From Dysgonamonadaceae bacterium (lineage in GTDB: Bacteria; Bacteroidota; Bacteroidia; Bacteroidales; Azobacteroidaceae), in the NCBI GenBank assembly GCA_031269685.1, contig JAISYU010000124.1:1-40279 (forward strand): a stretch of DNA of 40,279 bases, read 5' to 3'. This document shows positions 8,803 through 16,282 of this stretch, piece after piece. Positions within the stretch are counted from its first letter, which is position 1; each line of letters starts with the position of its first letter. The notes beneath the pieces are model-generated. The model ran no database searches. It saw only the letters and a list, made by a program, of their open reading frames with translations, and was not told the origin of the DNA. The position numbers and the translations under genes are program-made.

Positions 8803-10278
8803 TCAGATATTTTCCAGTACCGCGGTCAAAAATTCCCAAAACTTTCCTACGGATTCTATCTCTACTTTCTCGGCAGGTGAATGTGGATGTTTTATTGTCG
8901 GACCGAATGATACGGTATCCAATCCAGGTATTTTTGCAAGGATTATCCCACATTCCAGACCGGCATGCATCACTTTCACTGCGGGACTATATCCTCGCTG
9001 CTTCTCAAAAACTTTTTTCATCGTCCCAAGTACCGACGAATTGTAATCAGGATCCCACCCTGGATAATTCCCGTCGAAATATACATCCGCACCTGCATTA
9101 TCAAAGGCGCTTTCTATGCTGCTGCATATTGCCTTCTTTTTACTTTTCGAAGAACTCCTGGCTAGGAATTTTACTTCCGCGCGGTTATCCGAAGTATTCA
9201 CGATCGACATATTGACTGATGTTTCCACCGTGTCGGGTATTTTTTCGGAAAACATATTTATGACGCCGTTAGGACATGAGTTGAGGACATTGATTAACTT
9301 TTCCTTAACAGCGAATGGTATGAAACGGAGTATTTCCTCGGGCTTTTCCCGCTTCGTGTCAATGGAAAGTTTTTCAGGATCTTCAATGTCTTCAAATTCT
9401 TTTATGAGAGTCGCCTTGTACTCTTCGGCTAATATTTCAATATCCCGACATGCTTTTTCCCCACAGACTATCACCGTTGCCGATGCCTCACGGGGTATAG
9501 CATTTCGCATGTTACCGCCCGCAAGGGAAATTAGACGCATTGAGACTGTTTTCTCAGCCTCACGCAAAAACCGCGCTAACAGTTTGTTGGCATTAGCACG
9601 CCCCAGATGAATGTCCACGCCGCTATGTCCTCCCTTTAAGCCCGAAAGAGAAATTGTCATCTTAACATCTTCTTCTCTCTTTGTTGCGACGTATGACTCT
9701 TCGGAATAGGAAATCGTGGCGCTGATGTTCTCTCCGCCTGCACAACCGATATACAGTTCGCCGTCAAGTTCAGAGTCGAGGTTCAGCATGATTTTACCAT
9801 TGATAAATCCAGATTCGATTGCCTCAGCACCGTACATCCCTGTCTCTTCGTCCACAGTGAACAATCCCTCAATAGGACCGTGCCTCAAATCGCTCGCTTC
9901 CAGTACCGCCATGATCGCCGCTACCCCGATACCGTTATCCGCACCAAGCGTCGTGCCTGCAGCCCTTACCCATTGCCCGTCAATAATCGCCTCAACAGGC
10001 TTTTGCGTGAAATCAAAATCAGGATCATCAGCTTGCGGTACCATATCAAGATGCGCCTGCAAAATAACCGTCGGACTACCTTCATACCCTGCCGTCGCAG
10101 GTTTGCGGATGCAGACGTTACCAATCCCGTCGCGAAGGACTTCCAAGGAAAGTTCACGCCCAAAATTCTCTATATGTCCGGCAACCGCACTACAGTACCC
10201 CGAAGGTCTTGGAATCTGCGTTAATCCGTAAAAATGCCGCCATATCGCTCCCGGCTTTAAAGAAAGAATTGTATTCAT
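8803..10278 (-). CDS. pepD: Aminoacyl-histidine dipeptidase (M20C)
   Basis: This is a cytosolic zinc dipeptidase of the PepD/carnosinase type, cleaving Xaa-His and other dipeptides. The metal ligands are visible in order: QAHLDMV (His and the catalytic-site Asp), LGADNGIGV (bridging Asp), VDEETGM (catalytic Glu and ligand Glu), LNLDSE (ligand Asp) and MHAGLECG (ligand His). The dimerisation (lid) domain containing GGHSGVDIHLGRANANKLLA lies between the last two. Length is 491 aa, normal for the family. The start is placed at 10278 (MNTILSLKPG), because a promoter -7 box at 10307-10314 lies inside the longer reading. It is transcribed alone, divergent from the DUF4831 gene. Confidence 0.95.
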   Translation of the reverse strand: MNTILSLKPGAIWRHFYGLTQIPRPSGYCSAVAGHIENFGRELSLEVLRDGIGNVCIRKPATAGYEGSPTVILQAHLDMVPQADDPDFDFTQKPVEAIIDGQWVRAAGTTLGADNGIGVAAIMAVLEASDLRHGPIEGLFTVDEETGMYGAEAIESGFINGKIMLNLDSELDGELYIGCAGGENISATISYSEESYVATKREEDVKMTISLSGLKGGHSGVDIHLGRANANKLLARFLREAEKTVSMRLISLAGGNMRNAIPREASATVIVCGEKACRDIEILAEEYKATLIKEFEDIEDPEKLSIDTKREKPEEILRFIPFAVKEKLINVLNSCPNGVINMFSEKIPDTVETSVNMSIVNTSDNRAEVKFLARSSSKSKKKAICSSIESAFDNAGADVYFDGNYPGWDPDYNSSVLGTMKKVFEKQRGYSPAVKVMHAGLECGIILAKIPGLDTVSFGPTIKHPHSPAEKVEIESVGKFWEFLTAVLENI

Positions 10279-10306
10279 ATCGTAATAATTCAGGAAAAAT
10301 CGGGTG

Positions 10307-10314
10307 CAAAGGTA
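10307..10314 (-). promoter_or_regulatory. -7 box (TAccTTTG) for pepD
   Basis: On the minus strand TACCTTTG lies about 28 bp before the pepD ATG at 10278. It rules out the longer start at 10317. No good -33 element is visible. Confidence 0.6.
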
Positions 10315-10415
10315 CAAAAAAACAATGGATAATTGTATTCATCGAGCTATCTATTTTAAAATATTAACCATTTTCTTTTATATCGTCCGTATAAAGTTAT
10401 TTCCCATATAATATT

Positions 10416-10446
10416 TTTGTAGTTATAAAAATTTGTTGTACGTTTG
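10416..10446 (+). promoter_or_regulatory. Bacteroidota promoter for the DUF4831 gene
   Basis: TTTG at 10416-10419 and TAcgTTTG at 10439-10446 are separated by 19 bp, a full match to the Bacteroidota -33/-7 consensus. The ATG at 10466 lies 19 bp further on. Confidence 0.75.
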
Positions 10447-10465
10447 CACTCACAAACGTAAAAAC

Positions 10466-11536
10466 ATGAGAAAATACTTACTGTTATTATTGCTGATTCC
10501 ATTTGGAAGTCTCGCACAGACTAAAGTCGTCAAGATGAGCGCCACTAAAAGTACAAACTATGGAGTGGAGTACTTTTTACCTAAAACCGTACTTATTGTA
10601 GAAGCAGATTACAGCCGAACAACCAAAAAATCCGGTATTTATGCCAAATATGCCGAACGATTCCTCGGACTTGATAAAAAATCGATAATATTAGAAGACG
10701 GTGTCACCTGTACGCTCAACAAAATAAAGATGACAAGTTCGGGAGTGCCCGATAAACGTGAAGGATACCTGATTGAATTCAAGGCAAAAACAACGATGCC
10801 TTTTGTTTTTCTTACCGAAGACGGACTGATTTGCACCATAAATGCCGAATATAGTCCCGAATTACCGAAAACAATCGCTAAATCCACCGAAAACAAAACA
10901 GCGTCCACAGTTAACGCACAATCCATACTGACGGAAGAATACCTTAGAGCAGGGTCAACAATGAAAATGGCGGAAGTCGCCGCCAAACGTATTTATGAAC
11001 TTCGAGAAAGCCGCAACGACCTGCTGACCGGCAATGCAGACAATGCACCACGCGACGGAGAAGGTATGAAAATTGTCCTCGCCCAACTTGATGCGCAGGA
11101 AAAGGCTCTGACGGAACTGTTCACCGGAACATCAATAACAGAAACATTTAATGCCGAGTTTGAAGTTGAACCTCAAATGGAAATCGAAAAAGAAGTTATT
11201 TTCCGGTTTTCCAAACATGAAGGAATAGTAGATGCGGACGATTTGAGTGGCAGTCCGGTTTATATTAATGTGAAACGGGCGGAAGAAGAAATGATTGAAA
11301 TGCCTGTTGACCCTAAAAAGAAGGAAAAAGAACCGGCGAGCATCGTTTACAATGTCCCCGGAAAAGCGGAAGTGGAAGTGTATTTTGGCATCAATTTAAT
11401 GTACAGAAATACATTTCGGATAGTACAGTTTGGGAAAAAGCAGACTCTTGCAACATCTCTGTTTGAAGACAGGAAAGCCCCTGTAAGAATATATTTCTAT
11501 CCGGAAACGGGAGCAATAAAGCAAATAATCCAATAA
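10466..11536 (+). CDS. DUF4831 family exported protein
   Basis: This 356-aa protein begins with a signal peptide (MRKYLLLLLLIPFGSLA followed by QT) and is therefore exported. The sequence (YGVEYFLPKTVLIVEADYSRTT; YAERFLGL; EEYLRAGSTMKMAEVAAKRIYELRESRNDLLTGNAD) matches the DUF4831 family of Bacteroidota envelope proteins, whose function is not known. Start 10466 is chosen over the upstream TTG at 10433, because the promoter -7 box overlaps the latter. The gene is monocistronic. Its stop codon directly abuts the stop codon of the convergent rnz gene, with no base between. Confidence 0.85.
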   Translation: MRKYLLLLLLIPFGSLAQTKVVKMSATKSTNYGVEYFLPKTVLIVEADYSRTTKKSGIYAKYAERFLGLDKKSIILEDGVTCTLNKIKMTSSGVPDKREGYLIEFKAKTTMPFVFLTEDGLICTINAEYSPELPKTIAKSTENKTASTVNAQSILTEEYLRAGSTMKMAEVAAKRIYELRESRNDLLTGNADNAPRDGEGMKIVLAQLDAQEKALTELFTGTSITETFNAEFEVEPQMEIEKEVIFRFSKHEGIVDADDLSGSPVYINVKRAEEEMIEMPVDPKKKEKEPASIVYNVPGKAEVEVYFGINLMYRNTFRIVQFGKKQTLATSLFEDRKAPVRIYFYPETGAIKQIIQ

Positions 11537-12463
11537 TCAAATACGGGGGCGTCCAATATCGAACACCTTCTTCTCATCAGCCAATACGGTGTTTGGGAAA
11601 ATCTTTCCGGCTTCAGATAAAAGCAAATCCTCGTCAGTATATCTTGCCGAGAAATGTCCGATGATTAACTGTTTAACTCCGGCTTTTCGGGCAATTTCAG
11701 CAGCCTGTGCCGCCGAAGAGTGAAAAGTCTCATTTGCTCGTTTCAGGTCTGCCTCTGCAAAAGTTGCCTCGTGATACAATACGTCTGCACCCTCAATTAT
11801 CGGGATAATTTTCTCATAATAGGCAGTATCCGAACAGTAAGCATATCGGCGTGCCGGGTCGGCAGGATAAGTCAGCCGGCAGTTTGGGATAACCATTTCG
11901 TCTTCGGTTACAAAATCTGCGCCCTCTTTCAGTTCCTTCATCTTTGCTATAGGGACTTTGTAAAAGTCTGTCATCTCTCTGTTTATATGCTTATCGGACT
12001 GTTTCTCTTCAAAAAGAAATCCGGCAGTCGGTACGCGATGTTTCAGTGGGATAGATATAACCTTAAGCCCTTTGTCTTCGAAAATCAATTCACTGAGTGA
12101 AGGATTAAAACTGTGGAAAAACACTTTATAAGGCAGTTCGCGGCAGAAATAATCGAGGACTGGTTTAAAGAGCGCTATTGCGTCGGGATGGGCGTAAATA
12201 TGCAGATCTGAAGTACGACCAAGCATACCGAGAGTTGAAATCAAGCCCGGTAATCCGAAACAGTGATCGCCGTGAAGATGTGAAATAAAAATATGTCCTA
12301 ACCGCCGGAAATTTAATTTCATCGCACGAAACTGCAACTGTGTTCCTTCGCCGCAGTCAACCATATACAGTTTATCCCGCAGGCTAATCACTTGTGAACT
12401 CATGCAATGCCTTTTCGTCGGCAAAGCCGAACCACAGCCAAGTATAGTTACCGTAAAATTCAT
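11537..12463 (-). CDS. rnz: Ribonuclease Z
   Basis: This enzyme is the tRNA 3'-processing endonuclease of the metallo-beta-lactamase fold, and acts in the cytosol. The zinc motif HLHGDH is in FISHLHGDHCFGLPGL (near residues 60-75). The family's other ligands appear in CSDTAYYE, LYHEATF and IIGHFSARY. The N-terminal GCGSALPTKRH and VDCGEGTQLQF are characteristic. Length (308 aa) is that of the short bacterial form. It is the last gene of queD-queE-rnz: its ATG overlaps the queE stop by 4 bp (ATGA), indicating translational coupling. All three products act in tRNA maturation, if the 7-deazaguanine goes to queuosine. Confidence 0.95.
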   Translation of the reverse strand: MNFTVTILGCGSALPTKRHCMSSQVISLRDKLYMVDCGEGTQLQFRAMKLNFRRLGHIFISHLHGDHCFGLPGLISTLGMLGRTSDLHIYAHPDAIALFKPVLDYFCRELPYKVFFHSFNPSLSELIFEDKGLKVISIPLKHRVPTAGFLFEEKQSDKHINREMTDFYKVPIAKMKELKEGADFVTEDEMVIPNCRLTYPADPARRYAYCSDTAYYEKIIPIIEGADVLYHEATFAEADLKRANETFHSSAAQAAEIARKAGVKQLIIGHFSARYTDEDLLLSEAGKIFPNTVLADEKKVFDIGRPRI

Positions 12464-13056
12464 TCGATATTAATCAGTTTATGTATCTGCAAACTTAGAC
12501 GCCATTGTGGGTTTTGCCTGACAAGTTCGACACAATAGGCAATATTATCCTCTGTACTTTCTACGTTGGTAGCAAGAATATCATTAAAAACCGGACTCAC
12601 AAAATAGTATTTAGCCTTCGGTAAAATACTAATATCCGGCAATCTATCACCAACGCGTACCGGCAAACGGATTTCATCAACTATCGGATTAACTTTCGCT
12701 GCATAACCAACATTCCCTTTCGGACTGACAACCGTATAATCCAACCCTTCGGGCAAAGGATAGTGCCCGTTACTCTCAATCGCCTGACGATAGCCTTTTT
12801 GTTTCAGGAAAGCGGTATCGACAGCCGTCAGTTGCAAGGCAGGTTCGCCGCCTGTCCAAATGAGCCATTGACAGGGGTAATTACTTATCGCCGCCTCAAT
12901 ATCGGACAATTCCATCTTCGTTCCGCCTGAAAAATCAGTATCACAGAAATCACATTTCAGGTTACATCCGGCAAGACGAATAAAAATCGACGCCTCGCCC
13001 TGTCTTTCTCCTTCACCTTGCAAAGAGTAAAATATTTCTTTGACATTAAGGCTCAT
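12460..13056 (-). CDS. queE: 7-carboxy-7-deazaguanine synthase
   Basis: This radical-SAM enzyme converts 6-carboxytetrahydropterin to 7-carboxy-7-deazaguanine on the path to preQ0 and queuosine. The cluster motif CNLKCDFC (CxxxCxxC) is preceded by the family signature FYSLQGEGERQGEASIFIRL and followed by WTGGEPALQ for SAM binding. The start is placed at 13056 (MSLNVKEIFYSLQGEGE); the longer reading from 13179 lies inside queD. Length is 198 aa. It overlaps queD by 11 bp and rnz by 4 bp, so it is the middle gene of a tight operon. QueC and QueF are not in this window. Confidence 0.95.
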   Translation of the reverse strand: MSLNVKEIFYSLQGEGERQGEASIFIRLAGCNLKCDFCDTDFSGGTKMELSDIEAAISNYPCQWLIWTGGEPALQLTAVDTAFLKQKGYRQAIESNGHYPLPEGLDYTVVSPKGNVGYAAKVNPIVDEIRLPVRVGDRLPDISILPKAKYYFVSPVFNDILATNVESTEDNIAYCVELVRQNPQWRLSLQIHKLINIE

Positions 13057-13399
13057 ATAAACAGGAAGTTTTTGGTGTTTCGCTAACTTCAACGGCATAC
13101 AGTTCGGGAAAATCCGGTTTAAAGCGCTCATAGATGAACCGCGCAATATTTTCGGAAGTTGGGTTTGCGGGAATAACATCGTTTAGATGGCGATGGTCTA
13201 AAGTTTCGTCTATGAACTTTTTCACGGTATTCAGTTCGTTGTAGTCTTTGACAAATCCGAACCTGTTTAATTCTTTGGATTTAAGATGTATTGTAATTAG
13301 ATAATTATGTCCGTGCATACGTGCGCAAGGGTGGTCTGCTCTCGGCATATTGAGTATGTGAGATGCTGAAAAAGAGAATTGCTTACTGATTTTGTACAT
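13046..13399 (-). CDS. queD: 6-carboxytetrahydropterin synthase
   Basis: This is the T-fold enzyme that makes 6-carboxytetrahydropterin from dihydroneopterin triphosphate, the substrate of QueE. The zinc histidines are visible in FSASHIL and MHGHNY, the catalytic Cys in DHPCARMHGH, and the second active-site block in LDHRHLND. Length (117 aa) is typical. The start at 13399 (MYKISKQFSF) is used rather than the TTG at 13423, because the -7 box occupies 13421-13428. It leads the queD-queE-rnz operon. The untranslated leader is only about 20 nt, too short for a preQ1 riboswitch. Confidence 0.95.
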   Translation of the reverse strand: MYKISKQFSFSASHILNMPRADHPCARMHGHNYLITIHLKSKELNRFGFVKDYNELNTVKKFIDETLDHRHLNDVIPANPTSENIARFIYERFKPDFPELYAVEVSETPKTSCLYEP

Positions 13400-13420
13400 T
13401 TTTACTTCATAAAATCGTTG

Positions 13421-13452
13421 CAAAATTAGAAAAAAAAACTACAATGAACAAA
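13421..13452 (-). promoter_or_regulatory. Bacteroidota promoter for queD-queE-rnz
   Basis: On the minus strand TTTG (13449-13452) and TAatTTTG (13421-13428) are separated by 20 bp. This fixes the queD start at 13399. Confidence 0.75.
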
Positions 13453-13484
13453 CAACGGCTATACGCTTAAGGATTATACATCAC

Positions 13485-13788
13485 GTACGGATGTCCGTAC
13501 AAAATATACGGATGTCCGTACAAAACGTACGGATGTCCGTACAAAACGTACGGATGTCCGTACAAAACGTACGGATGTCCGTACAAAACGTACGGGTGTC
13601 CGTACAAAACGTACGGATGTCCGTACAAAACGTACGGGTGTCCGTACAAAATATACGGGTGTCCGTACAAAATATACGGGTGTCCGTACAAAACGTACGG
13701 GTGTCCGTACAAAACGTACGGATGTCCGTACAAAATATACGGGTGTCCGTACAAAACGTACGGGTGTCCGTACAAAACGTACGGGTGT
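13485..13788 (+). repeat. Hairpin-forming 21-bp tandem repeat array (14 full units)
   Basis: Fourteen units start every 21 bp from 13485 to 13758, and a fragment starts at 13779. Each unit is a 16-bp inverted repeat (GTACGGATGTCCGTAC: 7-bp arms, 2-nt centre) plus a 5-bp A-rich linker (AAAAC or AAAAT). Variation is limited to A/G in the left arm (GGA or GGG) and CG/TA at the linker-arm edge. Both strands are open in several frames only because 21 is a multiple of three and units lack stops. There are no spacers, so this is not CRISPR. It lies between the divergent queD and yigZ promoters. Confidence 0.95.
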
Positions 13789-13813
13789 GACTGCAAATCA
13801 GGTATTTATACTA

Positions 13814-13831
13814 TTCCCTGCGAACAGGGAA
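13814..13831. other. Perfect 7-bp hairpin
   Basis: TTCCCTG and CAGGGAA flank CGAA on the plus strand, or TTCG on the minus strand. There is no T-tract after it on either strand, so it is not a clear terminator. It lies between the 21-bp array and the yigZ promoter. Confidence 0.5.
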
Positions 13832-13872
13832 AGCGCAAATAAATAAAATAATTTCTTTCATCTTATTATGTC

Positions 13873-13903
13873 TTGCAATAATTAGGGTTTTAATGTAATT
13901 TTG
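13873..13903 (+). promoter_or_regulatory. Bacteroidota promoter for yigZ
   Basis: TTG at 13873-13875 and TAatTTTG at 13896-13903 are separated by 20 bp. The ATG at 13935 follows 31 bp later. Confidence 0.75.
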
Positions 13904-13934
13904 CACCTTTATTTATATCAATAACCTATTTTAT

Positions 13935-14543
13935 ATGGATGACTGTTACAGGACAGTTTCGGACGTTTCGGAAGGGACATTTACCGAACAGCGCAGTAAG
14001 TTTTTGGCGTTCGCGATACCGGTTGACACTCCCGCGAAGGCTCTGGAAGCAGTAGACTGTCTCCGAAAACGGTACCATGATGCACGGCATGTATGCTGGG
14101 CGTATGTAATTGGCGCCGGAAGTACGGCTTTTCGCGCAAATGATGACGGCGAACCCTCATCTACTGCCGGGATGCCGATACTTGGGGTTATTAATTCCGC
14201 AAGCCTTACGGATATAATTATTATTGTGGTGCGCTATTTCGGAGGCGTCAAGCTCGGCACCGGCGGATTAATCTCGGCTTACCGGAACGCCGCCAAAGCC
14301 GCCCTCGAAAAGGCGGAAATCATCATCAAGACAGTGGAAGAGAATCTTGACGTTTCCTGCAAGTTTGAGTTCCTAAACAGCGTAATGAAGATTATAAAAG
14401 AGGAAAATCTTGCCGTGCCGGAAAAGTCAATCAGTGATGTTTGCCTGATCCGCGTAAGGATCCGCAAAAGCAAGGTACAGATGCTGACCGACAGGTTACG
14501 GAACATTGAAAGTGTGCTCGTTATTCCTGCCGCCGACAAGTAG
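13935..14543 (+). CDS. yigZ: YigZ/IMPACT family protein
   Basis: This is a 202-aa member of the YigZ/IMPACT family. The N-terminal UPF0029 domain carries the family signature (EQRSKFLAFAIPV; ARHVCWAYVIG; NDDGEPSSTAGMPIL; VVRYFGGVKLGTGGLISAYR), and the C-terminal DUF1949-like alpha/beta domain follows from about residue 135. The eukaryotic relative IMPACT regulates GCN2; the bacterial role is not settled. The gene has its own promoter. Its last 48 bp overlap the 3' end of the convergent DUF2851 gene, an unusually long tail-to-tail coding overlap. Confidence 0.92.
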   Translation: MDDCYRTVSDVSEGTFTEQRSKFLAFAIPVDTPAKALEAVDCLRKRYHDARHVCWAYVIGAGSTAFRANDDGEPSSTAGMPILGVINSASLTDIIIIVVRYFGGVKLGTGGLISAYRNAAKAALEKAEIIIKTVEENLDVSCKFEFLNSVMKIIKEENLAVPEKSISDVCLIRVRIRKSKVQMLTDRLRNIESVLVIPAADK

Positions 14544-15797
14544 GCGATGTCCGATATGGCAATATATGCACTTTTTCTTTTCGCAATACTCGTTCCTTAA
14601 CTGAATCAGGGCTTGCGTATCGCCGGCATTGCCGACCTTAATGCCGGCGCGAATGTACATCTCGATGATGTTGTTGTTTTCTATGGTGGTCGTTTTATAT
14701 TTCAGGAGGACATTCTCCATGAGGCTGTGATTGTCGTTCTTTTTCCCATAAGCGAACAGTGTCGGAAGAATGGCGTTGATGTAAAGATTCCTGACAAACG
14801 TGTTACCTGTCTTCTTGCTTTTGGTTACGGAAGTTTTACCGAAAGTATAGTGCGTGTTCCAATAATCATCCGGCTCGGCGTTTAGTGTCCCAAATGGATC
14901 CAGTGTGTCGAATGCCTTAACAAACTCCAAGAACAGGTGCTGTCGGCGGCTTATTATTGCGGCTAATTGGACTATTTTGACTTGCGGGAAACTGCCCGGA
15001 CGAGTACGCATGTTCCTGAAAATGTTCTTCCTTGCCGTCAAACCGTATTTATCCCGCAGGAAATTATACTCTTTCCGCAACGCCGAATAATACTCGTCTA
15101 TGTCCCTCCCTTCCTCCAACATTCCTGCCTGACCCAAGAAAAGCGCTTCCGACTGGAGGCGTGAATTGTGTTTTAAGACTGTCTTCAACGGCAAACTCTT
15201 TGCCAGGTGCTCAAATGCGTCGTTGTTTATGCCGAAGCCGAAATGACGTGCGAAAATGATGTAGAATGTTTCATTCCAATCGTTTTTGTATTCTTCAAGC
15301 AGCATTAATATGTCGTTCGCCTTCCGATCCAATCTTTCGGTAAACAATACAGATTTCCATTCATTAAGATAGATCTCCGGTATCTCGCTTATGCGATCTA
15401 AACACGGTACCGGCAGATCGCTTTCCAATAAAAACCGGTAGTCATCGCGAAGATGCTGCGGAGTGCACATCTCCCACTGAGGAATTAGCCTGCCCGTGGC
15501 GTCACGTATCTCTGCGTCTACCGATTCAGATACGTGCAGAATGACAGAATTGTAGGCGCTATCCCTGTCATGCCGGTGACGGCGCCAATCGGACGAACTT
15601 ACGTGTATCTCTACATTGCCCGCCCATAACTGATCCCCTATCTTTATCTTTGCATTGAAAAAATCCGGTCCAGAATTAGTGTTATGGATGCCTGTGTCAA
15701 TTATCTCAAACGTACTGCCATCGCTTAGCCGTAAACTTCTCCTGTCATATAACCGGTGCTTCCATACATAATGCAGTAGCGCTTCTTTTGTTTTCAT
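14496..15797 (-). CDS. DUF2851 family protein
   Basis: This 433-aa cytoplasmic protein belongs to DUF2851, a family found mainly in Bacteroidota and of unknown function. Recognisable blocks are EALLHYVWKHRLYD at the N-terminus, IHNTNSGPDFFNAKIKIGDQLWAGNVEIHV, SDWRRHRHDRDSAYNSVILHV, and a C-terminal CEKKKCIYCHIG cysteine cluster that could bind metal. The NSGPDFFNA...GNVEIH arrangement resembles a nuclease-type core, but that is only an impression. It is the last gene of cysS-argH-lipoprotein-DUF2851, 22 bp after the lipoprotein. The terminal 48 bp overlap convergent yigZ; the overlap seems real because the C-terminal cysteine motif lies just before it. Confidence 0.85.
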   Translation of the reverse strand: MKTKEALLHYVWKHRLYDRRSLRLSDGSTFEIIDTGIHNTNSGPDFFNAKIKIGDQLWAGNVEIHVSSSDWRRHRHDRDSAYNSVILHVSESVDAEIRDATGRLIPQWEMCTPQHLRDDYRFLLESDLPVPCLDRISEIPEIYLNEWKSVLFTERLDRKANDILMLLEEYKNDWNETFYIIFARHFGFGINNDAFEHLAKSLPLKTVLKHNSRLQSEALFLGQAGMLEEGRDIDEYYSALRKEYNFLRDKYGLTARKNIFRNMRTRPGSFPQVKIVQLAAIISRRQHLFLEFVKAFDTLDPFGTLNAEPDDYWNTHYTFGKTSVTKSKKTGNTFVRNLYINAILPTLFAYGKKNDNHSLMENVLLKYKTTTIENNNIIEMYIRAGIKVGNAGDTQALIQLRNEYCEKKKCIYCHIGHRLLVGGRNNEHTFNVP

Positions 15798-15819
15798 ATA
15801 ACAGTATATAGCATTCCCC

Positions 15820-16281
15820 TCAGTGCGCTACCAAGTAATTATATTCCCCCGTCTTATATACTTTGTATGCACGTAAGAAATGCTTCGCGCCCGACTCGGG
15901 ATTGCCGGTGCCGTAGGCAATGCTGAACACGGCGCCGCAATGCGGGCATACAGCCCTCAAGCCGTCCGAATCGGGGACAACGCGAATGTTCGGCTTTGCC
16001 TCGTTCGGGCAGGCGAGATCGTAGGCATAAAGGTTAATACCCGAAAAATCCGTACCGCTGCCAATACCGTTAATAATAAGAAGCCCGCCGTAGCCAAGAC
16101 GGTCAAGAGACGTACGGGGAGCCGTGAAGACTTTGGCGGCAAGGACCGGTATAAGGTCATTATCTAGCGTATTCAGGTTCAATTCCAACCGTACATCGTA
16201 GTGAGGTATCGGGGAATTGTACTCGTCGTCGCAGGCGGCGGCAAGGGAAACCAAAAGTAATGTTAGAATGGCTTTTCTCAT
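15820..16281 (-). CDS. Lipoprotein with Rieske-like or Cys-rich metal site
   Basis: This 153-aa protein has a lipoprotein signal (MRKAILTLLLVSLAAAC; lipobox LAAAC), so it should be anchored to a membrane on the periplasmic side. The C-terminal half (INLYAYDLACPNEA ... GLRAVCPHCGAVFSIAYGTGNPESGAKHFLRAYKV) has the layout of a Rieske [2Fe-2S] domain. The expected CxH and CxxH ligand pairs are replaced by CPNE and CPHC, so a standard Rieske cluster is unlikely; mononuclear zinc or iron or no metal is possible. It lies 1 bp after argH and 22 bp before DUF2851, in the cysS operon. Confidence 0.7.
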   Translation of the reverse strand: MRKAILTLLLVSLAAACDDEYNSPIPHYDVRLELNLNTLDNDLIPVLAAKVFTAPRTSLDRLGYGGLLIINGIGSGTDFSGINLYAYDLACPNEAKPNIRVVPDSDGLRAVCPHCGAVFSIAYGTGNPESGAKHFLRAYKVYKTGEYNYLVAH

Positions 16282-16282
16282 T

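Noticed and set aside
13400-13480. preQ1 riboswitch upstream of queD
   Set aside because: The promoter -7 box is only about 20 nt before the ATG, leaving no space for the aptamer.
13485-13788. CRISPR array
   Set aside because: Units are contiguous and nearly identical with no variable spacers, and no cas genes are in the window. The same applies to the arrays at 1-147 and 32239-32608.
13467-13796. Long open frames on both strands through the 21-bp array (HPYVLYG and SVQNVRM heptads) as repeat proteins
   Set aside because: They are open only because the unit is 21 bp and stop-free. The plus frame has no promoter of its own, and the minus frame ends before the queD promoter. No non-repeat domain is attached.
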